DNA from: Pieris napi
Lineage: Eukaryota > Arthropoda > Insecta > Lepidoptera > Pieridae
Length of the DNA stretch: 64,000 nt
Assembly (NCBI RefSeq): GCF_905475465.1
Contig: NC_062244.1
Location: 3,112,501-3,176,500, forward strand
Direction: 5' to 3'
The position numbers and the translations under genes are program-made. The notes beneath the pieces are model-generated. The model was not told the origin of the DNA and did no database searches. It worked only from the letters and a program-made list of their open reading frames with translations. This document shows, in pieces, positions 1-12,682 of this stretch; position 1 is the stretch's first letter, and each line of letters opens with the position of its first letter.

Positions 1-89
1 TCTCATGGGTAAATCTGAACCAACAGCCTATCACTTCCTTCCTTTGTCAATCGTTATCAATTAGGGATAAACATATAAATCTAGTACTT

Positions 90-137
90 TTTTTTTTTCT
101 CTTTATGGCTCTGGCACGGTTTGTGCATTAGCCCTTA
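90..137 (-). mobile_element. 5'-truncated antisense SINE fragment
   Basis: A run of T is followed by about 31 bases that match, in reverse complement with three differences, the 3' segment of the full-length SINE at 201-460. The piece is flanked by the direct repeat tagtactt (82-89 and 138-145), so it is a separate, severely 5'-truncated insertion of the same SINE in the opposite orientation. Confidence 0.7.
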
Positions 138-200
138 TAGTACTTAAGACTGGTAAATTTGTTATCTGTGCGTACATATTGGGAATCTAAACGCATCCAA

Positions 201-460
201 TGGGGGCCTCATAGCCTAGCGGTCTTATTAAGTGGCAGCTAGGTGAGGGGTGCCGGGTTCGATTCCCGGTTCGAGGGCAAGATTTAATTTAAATTTGTTC
301 TCGGTCTTTGGGAGGGTTGTGCGGTACCGGGCGAGTGCTTAAACCGTACATGGAGGACACGGTCGAATTTCTAAAGACAAGCACGAATTATTAAAAAAAA
401 AATCCTATACATGACGCTGGCTAATGCACAAATCGTGCCCGAGTCATAAAAAAAAAAAAA
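201..460 (+). mobile_element. Full-length tRNA-derived SINE with 10-bp target duplication
   Basis: The head carries tRNA-like pol III promoter boxes: a box-A-like tagcctagcgg near 212 and a perfect box B (ggttcgattcc) near 256. A body of about 200 bp follows and the element ends in an A run. It is bounded by the direct repeat acgcatccaa at 191-200 and 461-470, which fixes both ends. It is not a tRNA gene: no cloverleaf closes and the tail is poly(A). It lies about 140 bp upstream of the ESS2 start codon. Confidence 0.8.
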
Positions 461-599
461 ACGCATCCAAGTGTCAGCTGTCAATTGTTAATAATTAAGA
501 AAAAATCAAAACATTGCACATGATTTATTAATTAATATTCGATAAAAATGCTTTTAACAATTTAACTGTAATTTACTATTTTTGTTATTAGTTTCGAAA

Positions 600-3500
600 A
601 TGAGTGTAAATCAGTCACCGTCTCGTCCTGGAGAAGCTGCTTTACAAAATATGCAAATCCTCAAAAGCGAGAGTTCTGTTTTCAAAGTCCCTAAAGTACC
701 AATAAAGAAAAATGCAAGAAAAGCTCAAGTTTTAGATGAAGAAGAATATGTTGAGGTATGTAATTAATTTAGGAAATAGTTAATTATGAAAATATAATGT
801 GAGACAAAAAAAGCATGTGTCATTCTAAAGAACTTGTACCTTATAAATTATTTGCATAGGGATAACTTTTGAACAAAACATACATGTAATGTTTGGAAGC
901 AGTTCATATTTACAGCCTATACTTTATAGAGGGGATGAAATGATATCAAACTTTATTTTACTTGATGCCAAACATAAAAGTGTAACTATATAGTGCATAC
1001 ATGCTAGTTTTCTGACCTTTTTCCTTAAACCTTAAAACACTTAGGTGATCATCCTATTGCACTTCACTACTTGGATACTTAGGTAACTTTATTTGTTATT
1101 CTAATAGATAGTGTTAATGACTACAAATATGAATATTTTTTAGCATCCATTTTTTATAATGCCAGTAATTTATAATTATTTACATCTATTTTATCTGATT
1201 TCAGGGTATATCAAAAATAATTCAAAGAGACTTCTTTCCTGACTTAGAAAAGTTGAAGGCACAAAATGATTACTTAGAGGCCACTGAAAATAAAGACTTT
1301 GCAAGACTTCGTGAAATTGCAAGAAAATATAGTGGTAGTAGACCACCCACAGAACCTTGTAAGTACATTTATCTTTGGAACCTTGTGTATTACTGAAAAA
1401 GTGTAAAAAAAAACTAAATATAGTATAAAATACTACTCTATGCTATAAAACTAGGTTTAACAAAGGTCCTTTATAGACTAGACTTCAACGCATTAAATAT
1501 GATATATGGAATAGATGATAGAAATAGGTAAAAAACATAATTACTTCTGATTATAGAAAAAAGAATTATGCATAGAATTAATTTATTCTTTAATTTGTTT
1601 TAGATAATTCACCAGCGACATTTGACACACCAGGAGTGGACCGGCCTCGATCACCATCAGAAAGGGACTTGAGACCCCCTGATACAAGCTCTGACAACAA
1701 ATTAACAGATATAACAGATAATCATACCCTAGGTAATATTTATCAGCTTTTTTAATTTGTACAGTTGCATTTATAAACAATATACAGTAGAACCTCGTTA
1801 AGTCGAACCTCGATAAAAACCTCCAAATCTCGAAAAAATGTTTTGTTCCCTTCCCTTAAAACACCAAAACCTCCATTACTTGAAATCTTGACCCTCTGTT
1901 AATCGAAATAATCACCGAGTCCCTCCAAGCTATTTTGGTACATATTTTCACTCTATAACTCGAAAAATTAAATTTGACCTCTGTATCTCGAACATAGGAA
2001 CGTTTTATTTTACAACCTTTACAACTTGATCATTTGGAATTTATTATCTCTATTGTTCGAACAAAAATAAGTTACCGACTTTAAGAACTTGCCGACAATG
2101 TGAGTACACTATTGTTTCTTAGAAAACATTTTAGGAGTATACAATAATAAATTTATGACTCATGGAAACACGTGTTTGCTTGCTTTGTGTCAGGTGTTCA
2201 ATTTTGATTCCCTTTGAAATTTATAAGAATAAACCTCAAACTCTTTATGTCGAATCAAAATCCGCCTAAGTCGAAATCCTCCATAAGTTGAAAACTCTAT
2301 AACTCGAATTTTTTGGCGTCTCCCTTGATGTTCGACTTATAGAGGTTCTACTGTATTGTTATAATTAACGGTTATTGAAGGAGAGCTTTTGTCATTTCTT
2401 TATTTGCAGTGATTCAAGTTTATATAAGATAATTATCTTAATTGATTCTGTATATTCAATCTATTCTATGTACAAATATATATATTTGTTATAATGCAAG
2501 ATGGTTTAGGTTTAGGGACAACTAAAAGTGTATAGTTGATTTGATTAATGAATTGTCTCTTGACTGAGAGTTAATTTTACATTACAATCTAACTTAATTT
2601 AAGACTAATTAGGCAAGTAAGTCCAGAGTAATTAACTAATAGGGGCTACTTGCAGTATTAAGAGGAAGACTCTGTTGATAATGACAATTAAAAGTGACAA
2701 TAATTTTATGAATTTAGATGATTAGACTATTTTACATTAAATATATAAAAATGCTATTCTATACCTTTATCCTTCTATATTTTATGTAGAACCTTGTTAA
2801 AACAAATGATTATTACCTTTTAGATTCATTCCTTGCAAGTCATACAAGTGAGGACAATGCTAGTTATGATCGTGTGATAGCATTAGAGAACAAAAAAAAA
2901 GCAACTAAATTGGCCTCACAGTTTGAAGCGGAGATTTTATCGAAAGCACTTGTTGACTCAGCACTAGCACTACCATCAATTGAACAACAGGCTGACCAGA
3001 TGGAAAGACCATATGAGGTTTGTACATAAATATACACTTCTATTTACCCTACGCTAGCTTGTGCTACAGAAAGGAAATGAGGAATGAATGTATTATTGCG
3101 TTTGCGAGTGCAAATTCCACATACTATTTAAATTAAACTATTTATTTTTTTCTAATTACTTAGAACACTCTGACCATAAGAAATTCCCTTTTACATCTGT
3201 TAAAAACTTAAAAGGAATTATTTTCTAATACTCTTTTGAGACGAAGTGATATTTCTTTACACATCCTACATGTGTACTATCTTAAATTCTACATATAAAG
3301 GGATAAGACGGATTTCGAAAATGATCAATTATTACTAAAAATATTGATTTTGATGTTTGTTAGAAAGATAAACCAAGATGTGTTTGTCTTAGTTTGATTC
3401 CCAGTTCCGGTATGTTCAAATTTAAATGCAGTTTTGTGGAAATTTACTATATACAGTTCGTCTCCATGTATTATTTAAATATTAGCTATCTTAATCTACC

Positions 3501-6500
3501 CTATAAATATTAATTGTTTGAACTTCTTCATTAAAATATATTGTGAATGAATCAGAAGGAAATGGTTAATAATGAGATAGCTAAGCCAACATGTAATTAT
3601 GTTCATTGCCTCCTTTACAATAATTATAATTAATATCACATTAATATTTAATGATTCTTATAATGATTATTCTTGAAACTTGAGCTCCATGCAACGTGTA
3701 CGTAAGTCGAACTCACAAATGGAACGATTATTTTATGTAATTATGATATTTTTTACCTATTATGTCCATCTTTAATATTTTTAAAACGAAACCTTTTTAT
3801 ATCAAACCTTCTTCCTATTTATAAAAAAACCTTATTGATATGTTATTTACTTATTATTTCGTACGTGATATCTTTATTTAGTTAATAAGAACATAAATCA
3901 GTTATTGTGTATCTATTAAATTAAGGATTTAATTTTATTTTACAAGATATTTTCTTACAGCTAGATACGTGGCGGTATCGGGCTAAAAACTACATAATGT
4001 ATGTCCCAGATGGGGCTGAGTCACAGAAGCCTAGCGCAAAGCCAGAATTACAGTATCATAATACTAAACTACAAACTCAGCCGTTTGATTATGTTAAAAA
4101 TCAGGAAGCAATCAGTGCTATAGCAAGAACACAGGTGTGTACTTACTTATAATTACTCTTAAGACGAATGTTATTACTGACTAGCTTATTTCCACGATTT
4201 GACCCACGTTGATTTGAGACCTATGCCCATAATACTATTTGACCATAAACTATGACTTAACTTTAAATTATGTATGCCAAGAATTTTATTGAAATGTTTT
4301 TATATGCACTTTTCAAAATTATATACTCATTTAGATTTAGATAAAGTATTCATTTGGGTGAGAATAAATAATATGTTTATAAAAACCCTAAAAAAATAAT
4401 GCTTTGTTTTGAACATTTTTTAACAATAGAAATACATAATGTCGTTAACATTATTTTGTTTCGTTAAATAGTTAATGATTAACCATTAATAAGCCAGAAT
4501 TTTTAATTTAATTTCCGAACCGTTACGACTTAAGGGCCTACAAAAGAAAAAACGTACTACTTAAAGGCCGACAACGCACTTGCAAACCTAGTGTTGCAGG
4601 TGTCTATAGCCGGTAAACACATCTTTTTTTCTAAACAATTTTTTACGGTTTTATTTAAACCTTTTATTCTTTTTTTTATGAGGACCTAATCTGTTATAAT
4701 AAATTTGTCTTAGGGCTCCAACGACAAAGGCAAGATAGGCGTAGACGGTGTGAGTATATCGGGGGATAAACCTCCGACAGCCTACGAATTGTTAGCAACG
4801 CCTTCCCCGAGACCTGGTGTAGGACCAGACCAATCACCGCTCATGACCTGGGGAGAGATCGAGGGTACACCTTTCAGACTCGACGGAGGGGACACCCCGT
4901 TACCTGCGTGAGTTTATTTAGTGTTAAGAATTAAATTTATTTTTAAAAAGAAAATATAATATTATGACTAATGTTAATGTATTGGAGTGACAGCTTCACC
5001 CGGTTTTAGTAACTAAACTTCATTTTGGTCGTAATTAATTTGAATTATTTTGTCTTTGTTACTGGAGAAAAGTGTATATAGTAATGATGATAAAAATTAT
5101 TACAAGGATGTATGTATAGTTACTATTTTTTATGGTAAGTATTTTTTTTTAATCACAGAAAATTAGCGATAAATTAGATAACCACGATCCATCTTTTCTT
5201 ATTATTTTATAAATCAATAGACGATGTACAGATTATCGAAGATAACATAACTATCACAATTTTAACGATTTCAATAAACCTGACGTTTTTTTAGAACGTC
5301 ATTGAAGAAACAAGAACGTCTTAAGTATACTCATTAATTTATTTTGATTTTAAACATTAATATAAGGTCAATGAGCTTTATAAGGCAAATTAATTAAGAG
5401 AGAAGAAATAATTTTAATAATAAAGTACACAAACGTAGAGTAGAAAATACGTCGAAAAATGTTAATAATACTTATAGTGTTGGGGCGGGTGCAGCATACC
5501 GGATCCTCGAAGGTGGCGCTCGGGAGAGAATAGCGATGCAGCTTGCTGAACAAGTGGCTAAGCGCAGGAGACCAACCACGCCCCGACGAACGCCAACACC
5601 ACAGAGGTAAGTGTTGATTGATTCTGAATCTTACCTTTTTCAATCATTAATGTTATAAATTTAAAATGCATATGTATGCATTCTTAGATATTTTTTTAAA
5701 TAGTGTAGTACATAATAAAGTGTTTGGCAGTAACGTGGTAATGTGCAGAGCACAATTTAATGTTTTTGTTTTAATTACTCTTTAATGCATAATATTCTAC
5801 GGTTTCGATATTTTTAAATGTGTGTGGAACATGTATACTCACTTTTTTTTAGCAAAGTAGTTTTATTCTAGGAGTACATTGTCTTCACATATATATATAA
5901 TTATTTAACTAATGTATACAAAATATTGTAAACCTATTTTAAAAGAGTAAGTGTGGAGTTTCTTGCCCATTCTTCTCCACACGAAACTACCTTTTGGAAG
6001 GGGCAACTAGAATCATCTTTATAATTTATTTGATGTTCAGAAGTGCCATTTGAGGTGGTCAAATTGAAATAAATGATTTGACGTGACAATTTTGTTACTA
6101 AAAAGTATGTTTGCTCATAAAATTAGTCTGTTTTACTAAAGGCAGATTTGTGTAAATTACTACTATTGTAATTGTGTATGAAATGAGCTCTTCTGAACGG
6201 GTGCTTTTGCGCATCATTATCATCTAATCGTTTTCTTAAATTCCCTTCTCTATGGTCTTCGCGTTATCAATGGAAATCATATCCGATAAAGTATCAAATG
6301 AGAGTTTTATACAGTTTCAGAACGAACACGGAGCGTTTAGCGAGTATGTCACCGGCTGCAAGAAAACTCGCGGCTAAACATTTACTTTCACCCAGATTGA
6401 AACTCACTCCCAACGATATGGGTATCTCGCACCCGTCAAAAACACCGACGCCCAGACGACCCCTTGTGGCAACACCGGTTCAAGATACAGGCAACTCTGA

Positions 6501-6576
6501 TAACATCACAGATAATCTATTGCAAATAAATGTCTCCAAACGGAGCCGGTTAAAGGCTCAAGATTTCTTCATTTAA
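600..6576 (+). CDS. ESS2: Splicing factor ESS2 homologue (DGCR14/Es2 family)
   Basis: Nuclear protein associated with the spliceosomal C complex. Predicted coding exons are 600-755, 1205-1358, 1604-1732, 2824-3017, 3961-4134, 4714-4907, 5478-5606 and 6321-6576. Phases close throughout and give 461 residues, close to family length. Recognisable Es2 features are the N-terminal segment VLDEEEYVEGISKIIQRDFF, the WRYRAKNYIMY block, the TWGEIEGTPFRL block and the conserved end SITDNLL-like/KAQDFF. The ATG at 600 is chosen because it is the first in frame; a possible 3' splice site at 588-590 just upstream suggests a noncoding first exon. The start of exon 7 (5478) is the least certain junction. Introns hold a pogo-like MITE and LINE-tail debris. 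The family assignment is secure. Confidence 0.93.
1785..2353. mobile_element. Pogo/Tc1-like MITE with TA target site
   Basis: Inverted termini CAGTAGAACCTC...GAGGTTCTACTG are flanked by TA on both sides (1783-1784 and 2354-2355). The 569-bp body has no usable reading frame but carries many short, degenerate repeats of the form aacctc/ctcgaa in both orientations, an internally repetitive non-autonomous structure. It lies in intron 3 of ESS2. TIR sequence and TA target suggest the pogo/Tigger group, by inference. Confidence 0.75.
4518..4625 (+). mobile_element. Degenerate LINE 3'-tail fragment
   Basis: Contains decayed versions of the blocks tttccgaaccgttacga and aaaggccgacaacgcac seen at the 3' end of a non-LTR retrotransposon elsewhere in the window (9185-9500, 32165-32370, 53715-53810). 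It sits in an ESS2 intron. Confidence 0.5.
5941..6075 (+). mobile_element. LINE 3'-end fragment (second family)
   Basis: The block gagtttcttgcccattcttc followed by a short 3' region ending near aaataaatgatttga resembles a widespread lepidopteran non-LTR 3' end. An antisense relative occurs at 29520-29700. In the last intron of ESS2. Confidence 0.45.
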
Positions 6577-6627
6577 CTGTGTATTAATATATTTATCTTT
6601 TAAATAACGTGTTTTATTTAAATTTTT

Positions 6628-6633
6628 AATAAA
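6628..6633 (+). terminator. Poly(A) signal of ESS2
   Basis: AATAAA lies 52 bases after the ESS2 stop codon, a normal spacing for an insect 3' UTR. Confidence 0.7.
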
Positions 6634-8517
6634 GAGTTAAATACTTGAGGTGTGTAGTTGTACTGATTTACGGATACACTTTCGATATATAAACTAAACT
6701 AGCAACGTGTTAAATGGTATTTAATAAAAATTGATATTCCTAAACAATATTCCTTAAAGTTACCGCGGAATACGGAATATTCCGCGAACTATTTCGCCGA
6801 ATAGCTATATTTAATAAGTTGCCGTTTATTAAATGATTACCTTTGAAATTTTTTAAGTCAAACATATCACTTTTTTACATTTTAATCAAACCGAGTCCCA
6901 TCTAGAGAATATTTTTTCTCCAGATACTGTTAGACTTTTAAAGTGAAATTTTATAAAATAAAGATAAGTAGATTATTTAAATAGGTCTACTTAATGATAA
7001 CAAAAATTTATTGATCTAAAGAAATATCATATTAATAGTAAAACATCAGTGTTAGCGATTATAAGTGTAGCCGAATTACGAATAACACAGTAGCACCATT
7101 TTATTATCTATTTTTCTATTGTTCTTGACTGTTACCGTCATTATATATTCCATCACTGTTGGAAGATTTAATTATGCAGATAGAAAAATGCATTACTAAC
7201 GAAGCCTTCAAAGCACGGTTGAAAGCGCATAAACTATTATTAGGTATGAATATTCGGCTTCTTTGACCTCAGTAGGCGAATATAAGAAGTCTACAAGATA
7301 GGGCAGGGCGTTCATTGTGAAGCTACGAAACGTTATGATATGAAAAGAAAGTTCGTGAGGGTATCTGTCTATTTTAGCTAAGTCATAAGATGTTTTAGTT
7401 ACTAGTAGGTATGTAACATATTTAGGCAGGCAGCCCTGATCGAAAATCGTAGCAGCCCTGACCGAGTTTTGAGGTAGCCCTATACATATTATTATTAGAA
7501 TATTTTGTCCCGTGGAACAATGGTCATAGATTGTGGTTTTTATATTTGTTTTATTCAATAAGATAATTCAGCCTCGTAGCAACAATAATTAATTTTAATT
7601 GAATGATTTAAGTTACGAATGTATACAATCATGAGTTATAAATGAAAATAATAAAAAAAGTACTTACATTTGCATCGCTCTTCGTAATCGCAATCGTCTT
7701 TATTCTCAAGTGGATTTTGGCTGATTCACATCGTCGATTTTCGGGCTTAAAATATGCCGGTTTGCTTACGTTTCCTTCAGCGTTCAAGCAAGTGTTCAGC
7801 CGGGACGAACTATGGACTTTTATATTGAGATTTACACATTTGATTAATAGTAGACTTTGGGGTAAATTAAACATGAGATTTAAAAAACTTGAATTTTATT
7901 ATTGGGACTTAAAAATCTTCCAAGATCCTGATTAGACCAGGCTAGTCAAAACCACCATAGTCTTCTCTTTTTAATGTACATTTATTCCTTATTATAATAA
8001 TAATTGTAATGCATAGAATCGCGAGTAATACGTGATTAAAATCAATCAAATCTCTTCGAGGTATATATGGTGGTATTTAAATGAATAATACCAATTAGAC
8101 ACTACAATATAGATACCGTATTTAAATACTTTATTGTAAATATTTTTTCTAATATATTGTCACAGGTATTGTCATTCTTATTTTTATATCTTTACGATCT
8201 TTTTCGTATTCGTCATAGGGTTATATAAAATAAAAAACTAAATGCAAAAATACTGCACTATTGCACCTGATACAAATTACATAACTGGTCTGAAGAATTA
8301 CAATGTGAGAAGTTTTTACTTTATCGCATTGTTTATAATACTGCTCTAGTCCTCTAACCACAATTATAATAACAAAGGAATAACTTAAATATTTTGACCT
8401 TACATGCAAGCCTTGTTTTCCCGAACAATTTGTTATCGAAAATCTAAATAGTTGTTATATACGCCACAACCTGTTTTTAACAAGGTTTTGCTTTGAGCAA
8501 CAATATTTTTAAAACGA
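6634..8517. other. Intergenic spacer with no supported gene
   Basis: AT-rich spacer. One plus-strand frame at 7642-7935 encodes 97 residues with a hydrophobic N-terminal stretch (about residues 8-25), but no family motif or downstream exon was found, so it is not called a gene. No TE boundary was recognised here. Confidence 0.4.
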
Positions 8518-11500
8518 TTAGAACGGTAGATATGCTTTGTACCATGGTTGTTTAGGTTTTGGTTTATAATATTCCGAGTTTGGTTTGACCTTGGCATCAT
8601 CAGTCGGGTCTTCTTCAAAAACATTAACAAATGAAGCAAAATACCCGAATCGCGGGAACGCCAAAAAGGGAAAATATTTTAGGAGAAATATCGTGACTTT
8701 AAAGTTTATGTTTAAATATAACCTTCCCCAGTAAGTCGTATAGAATGCAGAAAATAGGGTGATTATAGCTAATCTATATTTGCCAGCGAAAGGCAGACTT
8801 TGATATTCGGGGATAGTTTCGATACTATCATAGTGACGTAGGTATAGAAGCCTAGACGATGGCTTAGGACATCCCTCTATGGCCGGTTCTAATATGAATC
8901 TGTTGACATCGACACCTGAAATAAAAAACCTTCTTTAAGTATGTTACTGATACTGAGTCTCTGAATCGCCTTTTGTGTATATTGATAATTTACTTCAAAA
9001 AATAAACCAGTAAATGTCATTGACCTCTGCGCCGCGCCTGATAATAGGGATTGCTATTTGTAGTTCAGAGTACCTTTAATGTTTGTTTGGTTGTAGTAGG
9101 TGTCTTGGTTAGTATTGAGTGTTTTATACCGCTCAATACTAACCAAGGCTAATTCAGCGCTACGGATTGAAAGAACTAAGTATATAGAATTTTTTTTTAT
9201 GTAATAGGAGGCAAACGGCACACCTGATGTTAAGTGATACCGCCGCCCATGGACACTCACATTGCCAGAAGGCTCGCAAGTGCGTGGCCGGCCTTTCAAG
9301 AATTCGTACCCTCTTTTCTTGAAGGACCCTAAGTCGAATTGGTTCGGAAATACTTTAGGGCAGCTAGTTCCACATAGTGGTGGTGCGCGGCAAAAACTGC
9401 CTTAGAAAACGCTCAGTTGTGAAACGACGGACGTCGAGGTGATACGGATGGTATTTTGTATATAAAATCGTCGGAATCGCTATGGCTTTTGAAAGTAACA
9501 GAGTGCCCTGATGAGACTTAAAACCCATAATAAAGACTTCTAGTTATACTAAAAAAAACATATTAACAGACCATAAGAAATTTTAATATGTACGTAATAA
9601 AACTTACCTATGTCTTCAGACTGTCCGCCGAGCATATCTCTTATTTTGTCTTGTAAGTTGGCCCTTTCTGTTTCCGTATAAACGTAGCCCGGCACATCCA
9701 TAAGGTGCTTCGTCAAATAAAGCAATCCATCAATGTTAATCGTGGGATTAACACACCACATAGCATCAAGTAAGCAACGCGAAAGGTGCTCAAAATATTC
9801 TGGTACATTTGTTAGACACGGTTTGAATACACGATCTTTGAGAATATGACAAACTTCTTGGGTCTCTTTGAAAGTAGCTCGACAAATGTTGTACCTGAAA
9901 TTGATTTTAATAGTTTTGCTTCAGAAATTCTGGATGTCTAACGAGTATATTTGAATTAAGACAAAGGAATTAAGTACATCTAATATATAAAATTCTCGTG
10001 TCACAATGTTCGTTCCCATACTCCTCCGAAACGGCTCGACTGATTCTTACGAATTTTTTTATCCATATTCAGTAAATCTGAAAATAGTAGCCTATCTATC
10101 ATTCAAACCCCAAAGGTGATCCACACCAAAAAGAAATTTTTTTTGGATAACATTTTTTTTATTATTTTATTATGTGGCATTAAAAATACATGTAATTTTC
10201 ACCCCTCTACGATCAACCTCTATTTTTTATTATAGTAGATAGTTATTTTTTTTTAACTTAAAAATGTTTCCTAGTAATAATATACATGGCAAAACAATAT
10301 TTGCCGGGTCAGCTAATAGTTAATACATATATAGATAAGTATATATTATATTATTAATCACGAGTCACTAATCAAATGTTGAATTAAGTAGTTTTTTTAC
10401 ATAAAATTAATAGGTAACTATGTATATTAAAAATGATAATATATACATCCTTGATGTTTTCAGAATTTGTTTTTTATTTCCTTATCACATTGATTAATTT
10501 AATTACCTATCTTCTAAGCCGATAGCGTAGCCGATCGTTCTCCAAAAATGGTTATAGGCCTCCCAATCACCTGGTTGTAGTTGCTGAATGCCGAACTTAT
10601 CTGGCTTTAATAATGATATACCGATGAATCCAAATTGAGTTATGGCCAAATCCCTTTGAGAGATTATTCCAACTCCCTTAATTTTGGACGCTAAACTCGC
10701 TTTTACGTGTCGAGTGCGGACTGCCATTAATGATTTCCAAGATCTGAAATTGTTGTTTTCCTGAAAGACTTTTCGGAAAGAAACAAAATACCAGAACCTC
10801 GCAATGTCGTATCAAACACATTAATGTGTAAAGCGTGAATATGTGTATATTATTACGGTATAGTGAAGAGGGAAGAAAAGTGTTATTAGAAGACGAAGTT
10901 AAATATATAAACATACATCTATCCAAATAAAAACAGACCAATGAATTTTTGTAATAATTATGAACATCTTGTACACGCAAAGAAATCTTTCAATGAATTG
11001 CGATTTTGTAAATCCGTACTAAATATGTTTCTTATTAACCTAGTACTTACATACTTCCAGGCTTAAACTCGTGTTCAAACCAAGACACAGTGTGTAGGAC
11101 CGTAGATAAATATCTTTTATATGATGTGTACACTGAGTTAGACCTTCTAGTACTTATAAGGATTTTGAGTATTGAGGGTACTGCGAATACCGCAACAAGA
11201 CCGACCAACATTGAATTACTGAATTGAAAACAATGGTCCCAATAAAATCGTCGAGCTCTGAAAATAATAATAACGTAATTTCAAACCGAAACTCTATCAG
11301 TGGGGAGAAAGGCGTAGGAGTAACGGCACGCGGTACGGCTGCCTCGCGGTGGAAGGTTATGTGGGACTCGATTTGTAAAGCTGGGGAGGACGCGTTCAAT
11401 GCTTGGACAGATTGGAGCTTCCTCACGCCCGAATTCCCTGTGTAAATATCTGCCGAAACAGCCCTGTCCGGACGGTATCTGTACAAGTTGGTAGCTGGGA

Positions 11501-12682
11501 CCGACAGGGTGCTCGCACATTTTTCGACTTGTGGTCTGAACGCGTTGATGATGTAAAACCCAGTGTCTTATTGCTTGGTTTTGTGGTGCCGACCAGGATG
11601 GATACTCCACTGACTATGAGGGGTGCGTGACTATTGGTGGTGGAAACATATCGCCTCCGATTTGGTGAAGGCGACTGTGAGACCAAGCTTTCTAATTTCA
11701 GACACTACTCTGGCTACTCCGCCAGTTGCGCGTAGGCGCGCTTCATTGTAATCCTGCCTACAAGCAACCACATATATCGTCTCCGTAACAGATAATTGTC
11801 ACTTTTGGATGTACTCCGGCTCGATAGCGTCTATCGTGATCGCCTGTTTACAAACCCAAATTGCGCCTCGTGTCTGTTAGAGCCTACAGTCTCTTGATGC
11901 TTTAAATACCTGCTTTCCGGCTTCACCGATTATTATACGCTGCGATACGCTGAGGGTGACTCGGGAGGCTTTCCATCCTTTTTTAATAGCACCAGCCGTC
12001 CAGTCTTTCATGCGATGGGAAGTGGCCTTTTCCCAAGTATTCTGTGAGGAGACATTGAAATCGCACGCCAAGACCAAGACCAGAGCCGAGGGAAAGGGCC
12101 AGAATTCGCCCGAGCACGAAGTCAGGCCCGGCGCGGTTTTCTTTGTGGAAATCCACTCTATTGCTGCCTCTAATTTCGAGAACGATACCTCAGGGATGGT
12201 TTAGCTTATTACTAACACAAAATTAGGTTTGGTAGGGTTCCGACGCTAACAAAAAACTAATTTGGCTTATTTAAGGGTTCTTAAATCTGTGACACTTTAA
12301 TATAAGTGTACCTACACTTTAATATAGTTTTGGAAATTATCGGAAACAAAAATGTTATATTACAATTTATGAGTGTGGGAAAAACGAAAAGGCTCATTTT
12401 GGCTTCAAATTCTTCATAATTATCGCATAATTGCTAACAATTGGTTATGCTTCTAATAATTATTGGCTAAAATGTAACTTAACTTATGTTAGGTTACATA
12501 ACTCTCGTGAATTTGATATAAACTCCCTAAGTAAGGTTATCTAAATTGGTAACTTACGTACTGGTTAAATTTTTTTTCATCGTACCATTCCGGTATCCTC
12601 ATCTCCAACTCTTCCGGTCTTTTTGTGTCTGATGGTTTTTCCGTCGACTCTTTCGAAAAGAGGACATCGATGTACTCCTCGA
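8518..12682 (-). CDS. DUF2236 / MpaB-type oxygenase-like protein, paralogue 1 (5' end not found)
   Basis: Predicted exons, in transcript order, are 12682-12562, 11218-11051, 10743-10507, 9894-9608 and 8915-8518. They encode about 403 residues ending ...YKAYLPF. A first coding exon ending in phase 1 must lie upstream of 12682 and was not identified. The central part carries the family signature: ISQRDLAITQFGFIG, then W(E)AYNHFWRTIGYAIGLEDRYNIC, then the PGYVYTE segment. By family knowledge, DUF2236 proteins include MpaB and latex-clearing/rubber oxygenases (haem, ER- or membrane-associated). The His of NHFW is a plausible conserved family residue, but haem binding is inference. A hydrophobic segment starting MLVGLVAVFAVPSIL near the N terminus suggests membrane anchoring. 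Substrate unknown. A paralogue lies at 26987-30444. Confidence 0.82.
9103..9149. repeat. Perfect short hairpin (16-bp arms)
   Basis: Arms 9104-9119 (cttggttagtattgag) and 9132-9147 are perfect reverse complements around a 12-base loop. It lies in the last intron of DUF2236 paralogue 1, near a LINE tail. Confidence 0.85.
9185..9500 (-). mobile_element. Non-LTR retrotransposon 3' end, antisense
   Basis: On the minus strand the decayed frame reads YHPYHLDVRRFTTERF, then RQFLPRTTTMWN, then a GRPRTCEPSGNVSVHGRRYH-like segment, ending in taggaggcaaac and a T run on the plus strand (the LINE poly(A)). This is the C-terminal end of the reverse-transcriptase ORF plus 3' tail of a LINE common in Lepidoptera. 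Stops and frameshifts show it is dead. Confidence 0.7.
9979..10317 (+). mobile_element. Helitron, Lep1-like non-autonomous copy
   Basis: It begins tctaatatataaaattctc, contains cctccgaaacggctcgactg, and ends gccgggtcagctaatag: TC at the 5' end, a CTAR-like 3' end, and the conserved lepidopteran Helitron 3' motif. No coding capacity. In an intron of DUF2236 paralogue 1. Ends may be off by a few bases. Confidence 0.65.
11230..12210 (-). pseudogene. Rearranged R1-like LINE reverse-transcriptase fragment
   Basis: The minus strand carries scattered RT-ORF matches in several frames: an AAIEWISTKKTAPG-like pre-RT block, a WK..RLV..K/EAGK segment, VSEIRKLGLTVAFTKSEA, and a VEKCASTLS/TNLYRYRPDR segment typical of the region after the RT catalytic core. 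Order is approximately preserved but frames are broken by stops and indels. It sits wholly inside the intron between the first two recognised exons of DUF2236 paralogue 1 and is GC-richer than its surroundings, consistent with an inserted LINE. Confidence 0.65.

Noticed and set aside
212..275. Possible tRNA gene
   Set aside because: Box A and B are present but no cloverleaf closes, and the unit is a retroposed SINE with poly(A) and target duplication.
103..449. 31-bp inverted termini that look like a TIR transposon around the SINE
   Set aside because: Two separate direct repeats (tagtactt and acgcatccaa) show these are two independent SINE insertions in opposite orientation; the inverted repeat is the shared SINE 3' end.
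7642..7935. 97-residue plus-strand frame with hydrophobic start
   Set aside because: No family match, no start context or neighbouring exons. On minus, a gtaagt donor-like site near 7663 with a C-rich acidic frame before it also lacks a convincing acceptor. Treated as chance.
11154..11630. Several overlapping frames on both strands in a GC-rich patch
   Set aside because: They are frames of a decayed R1-like LINE, not host genes.
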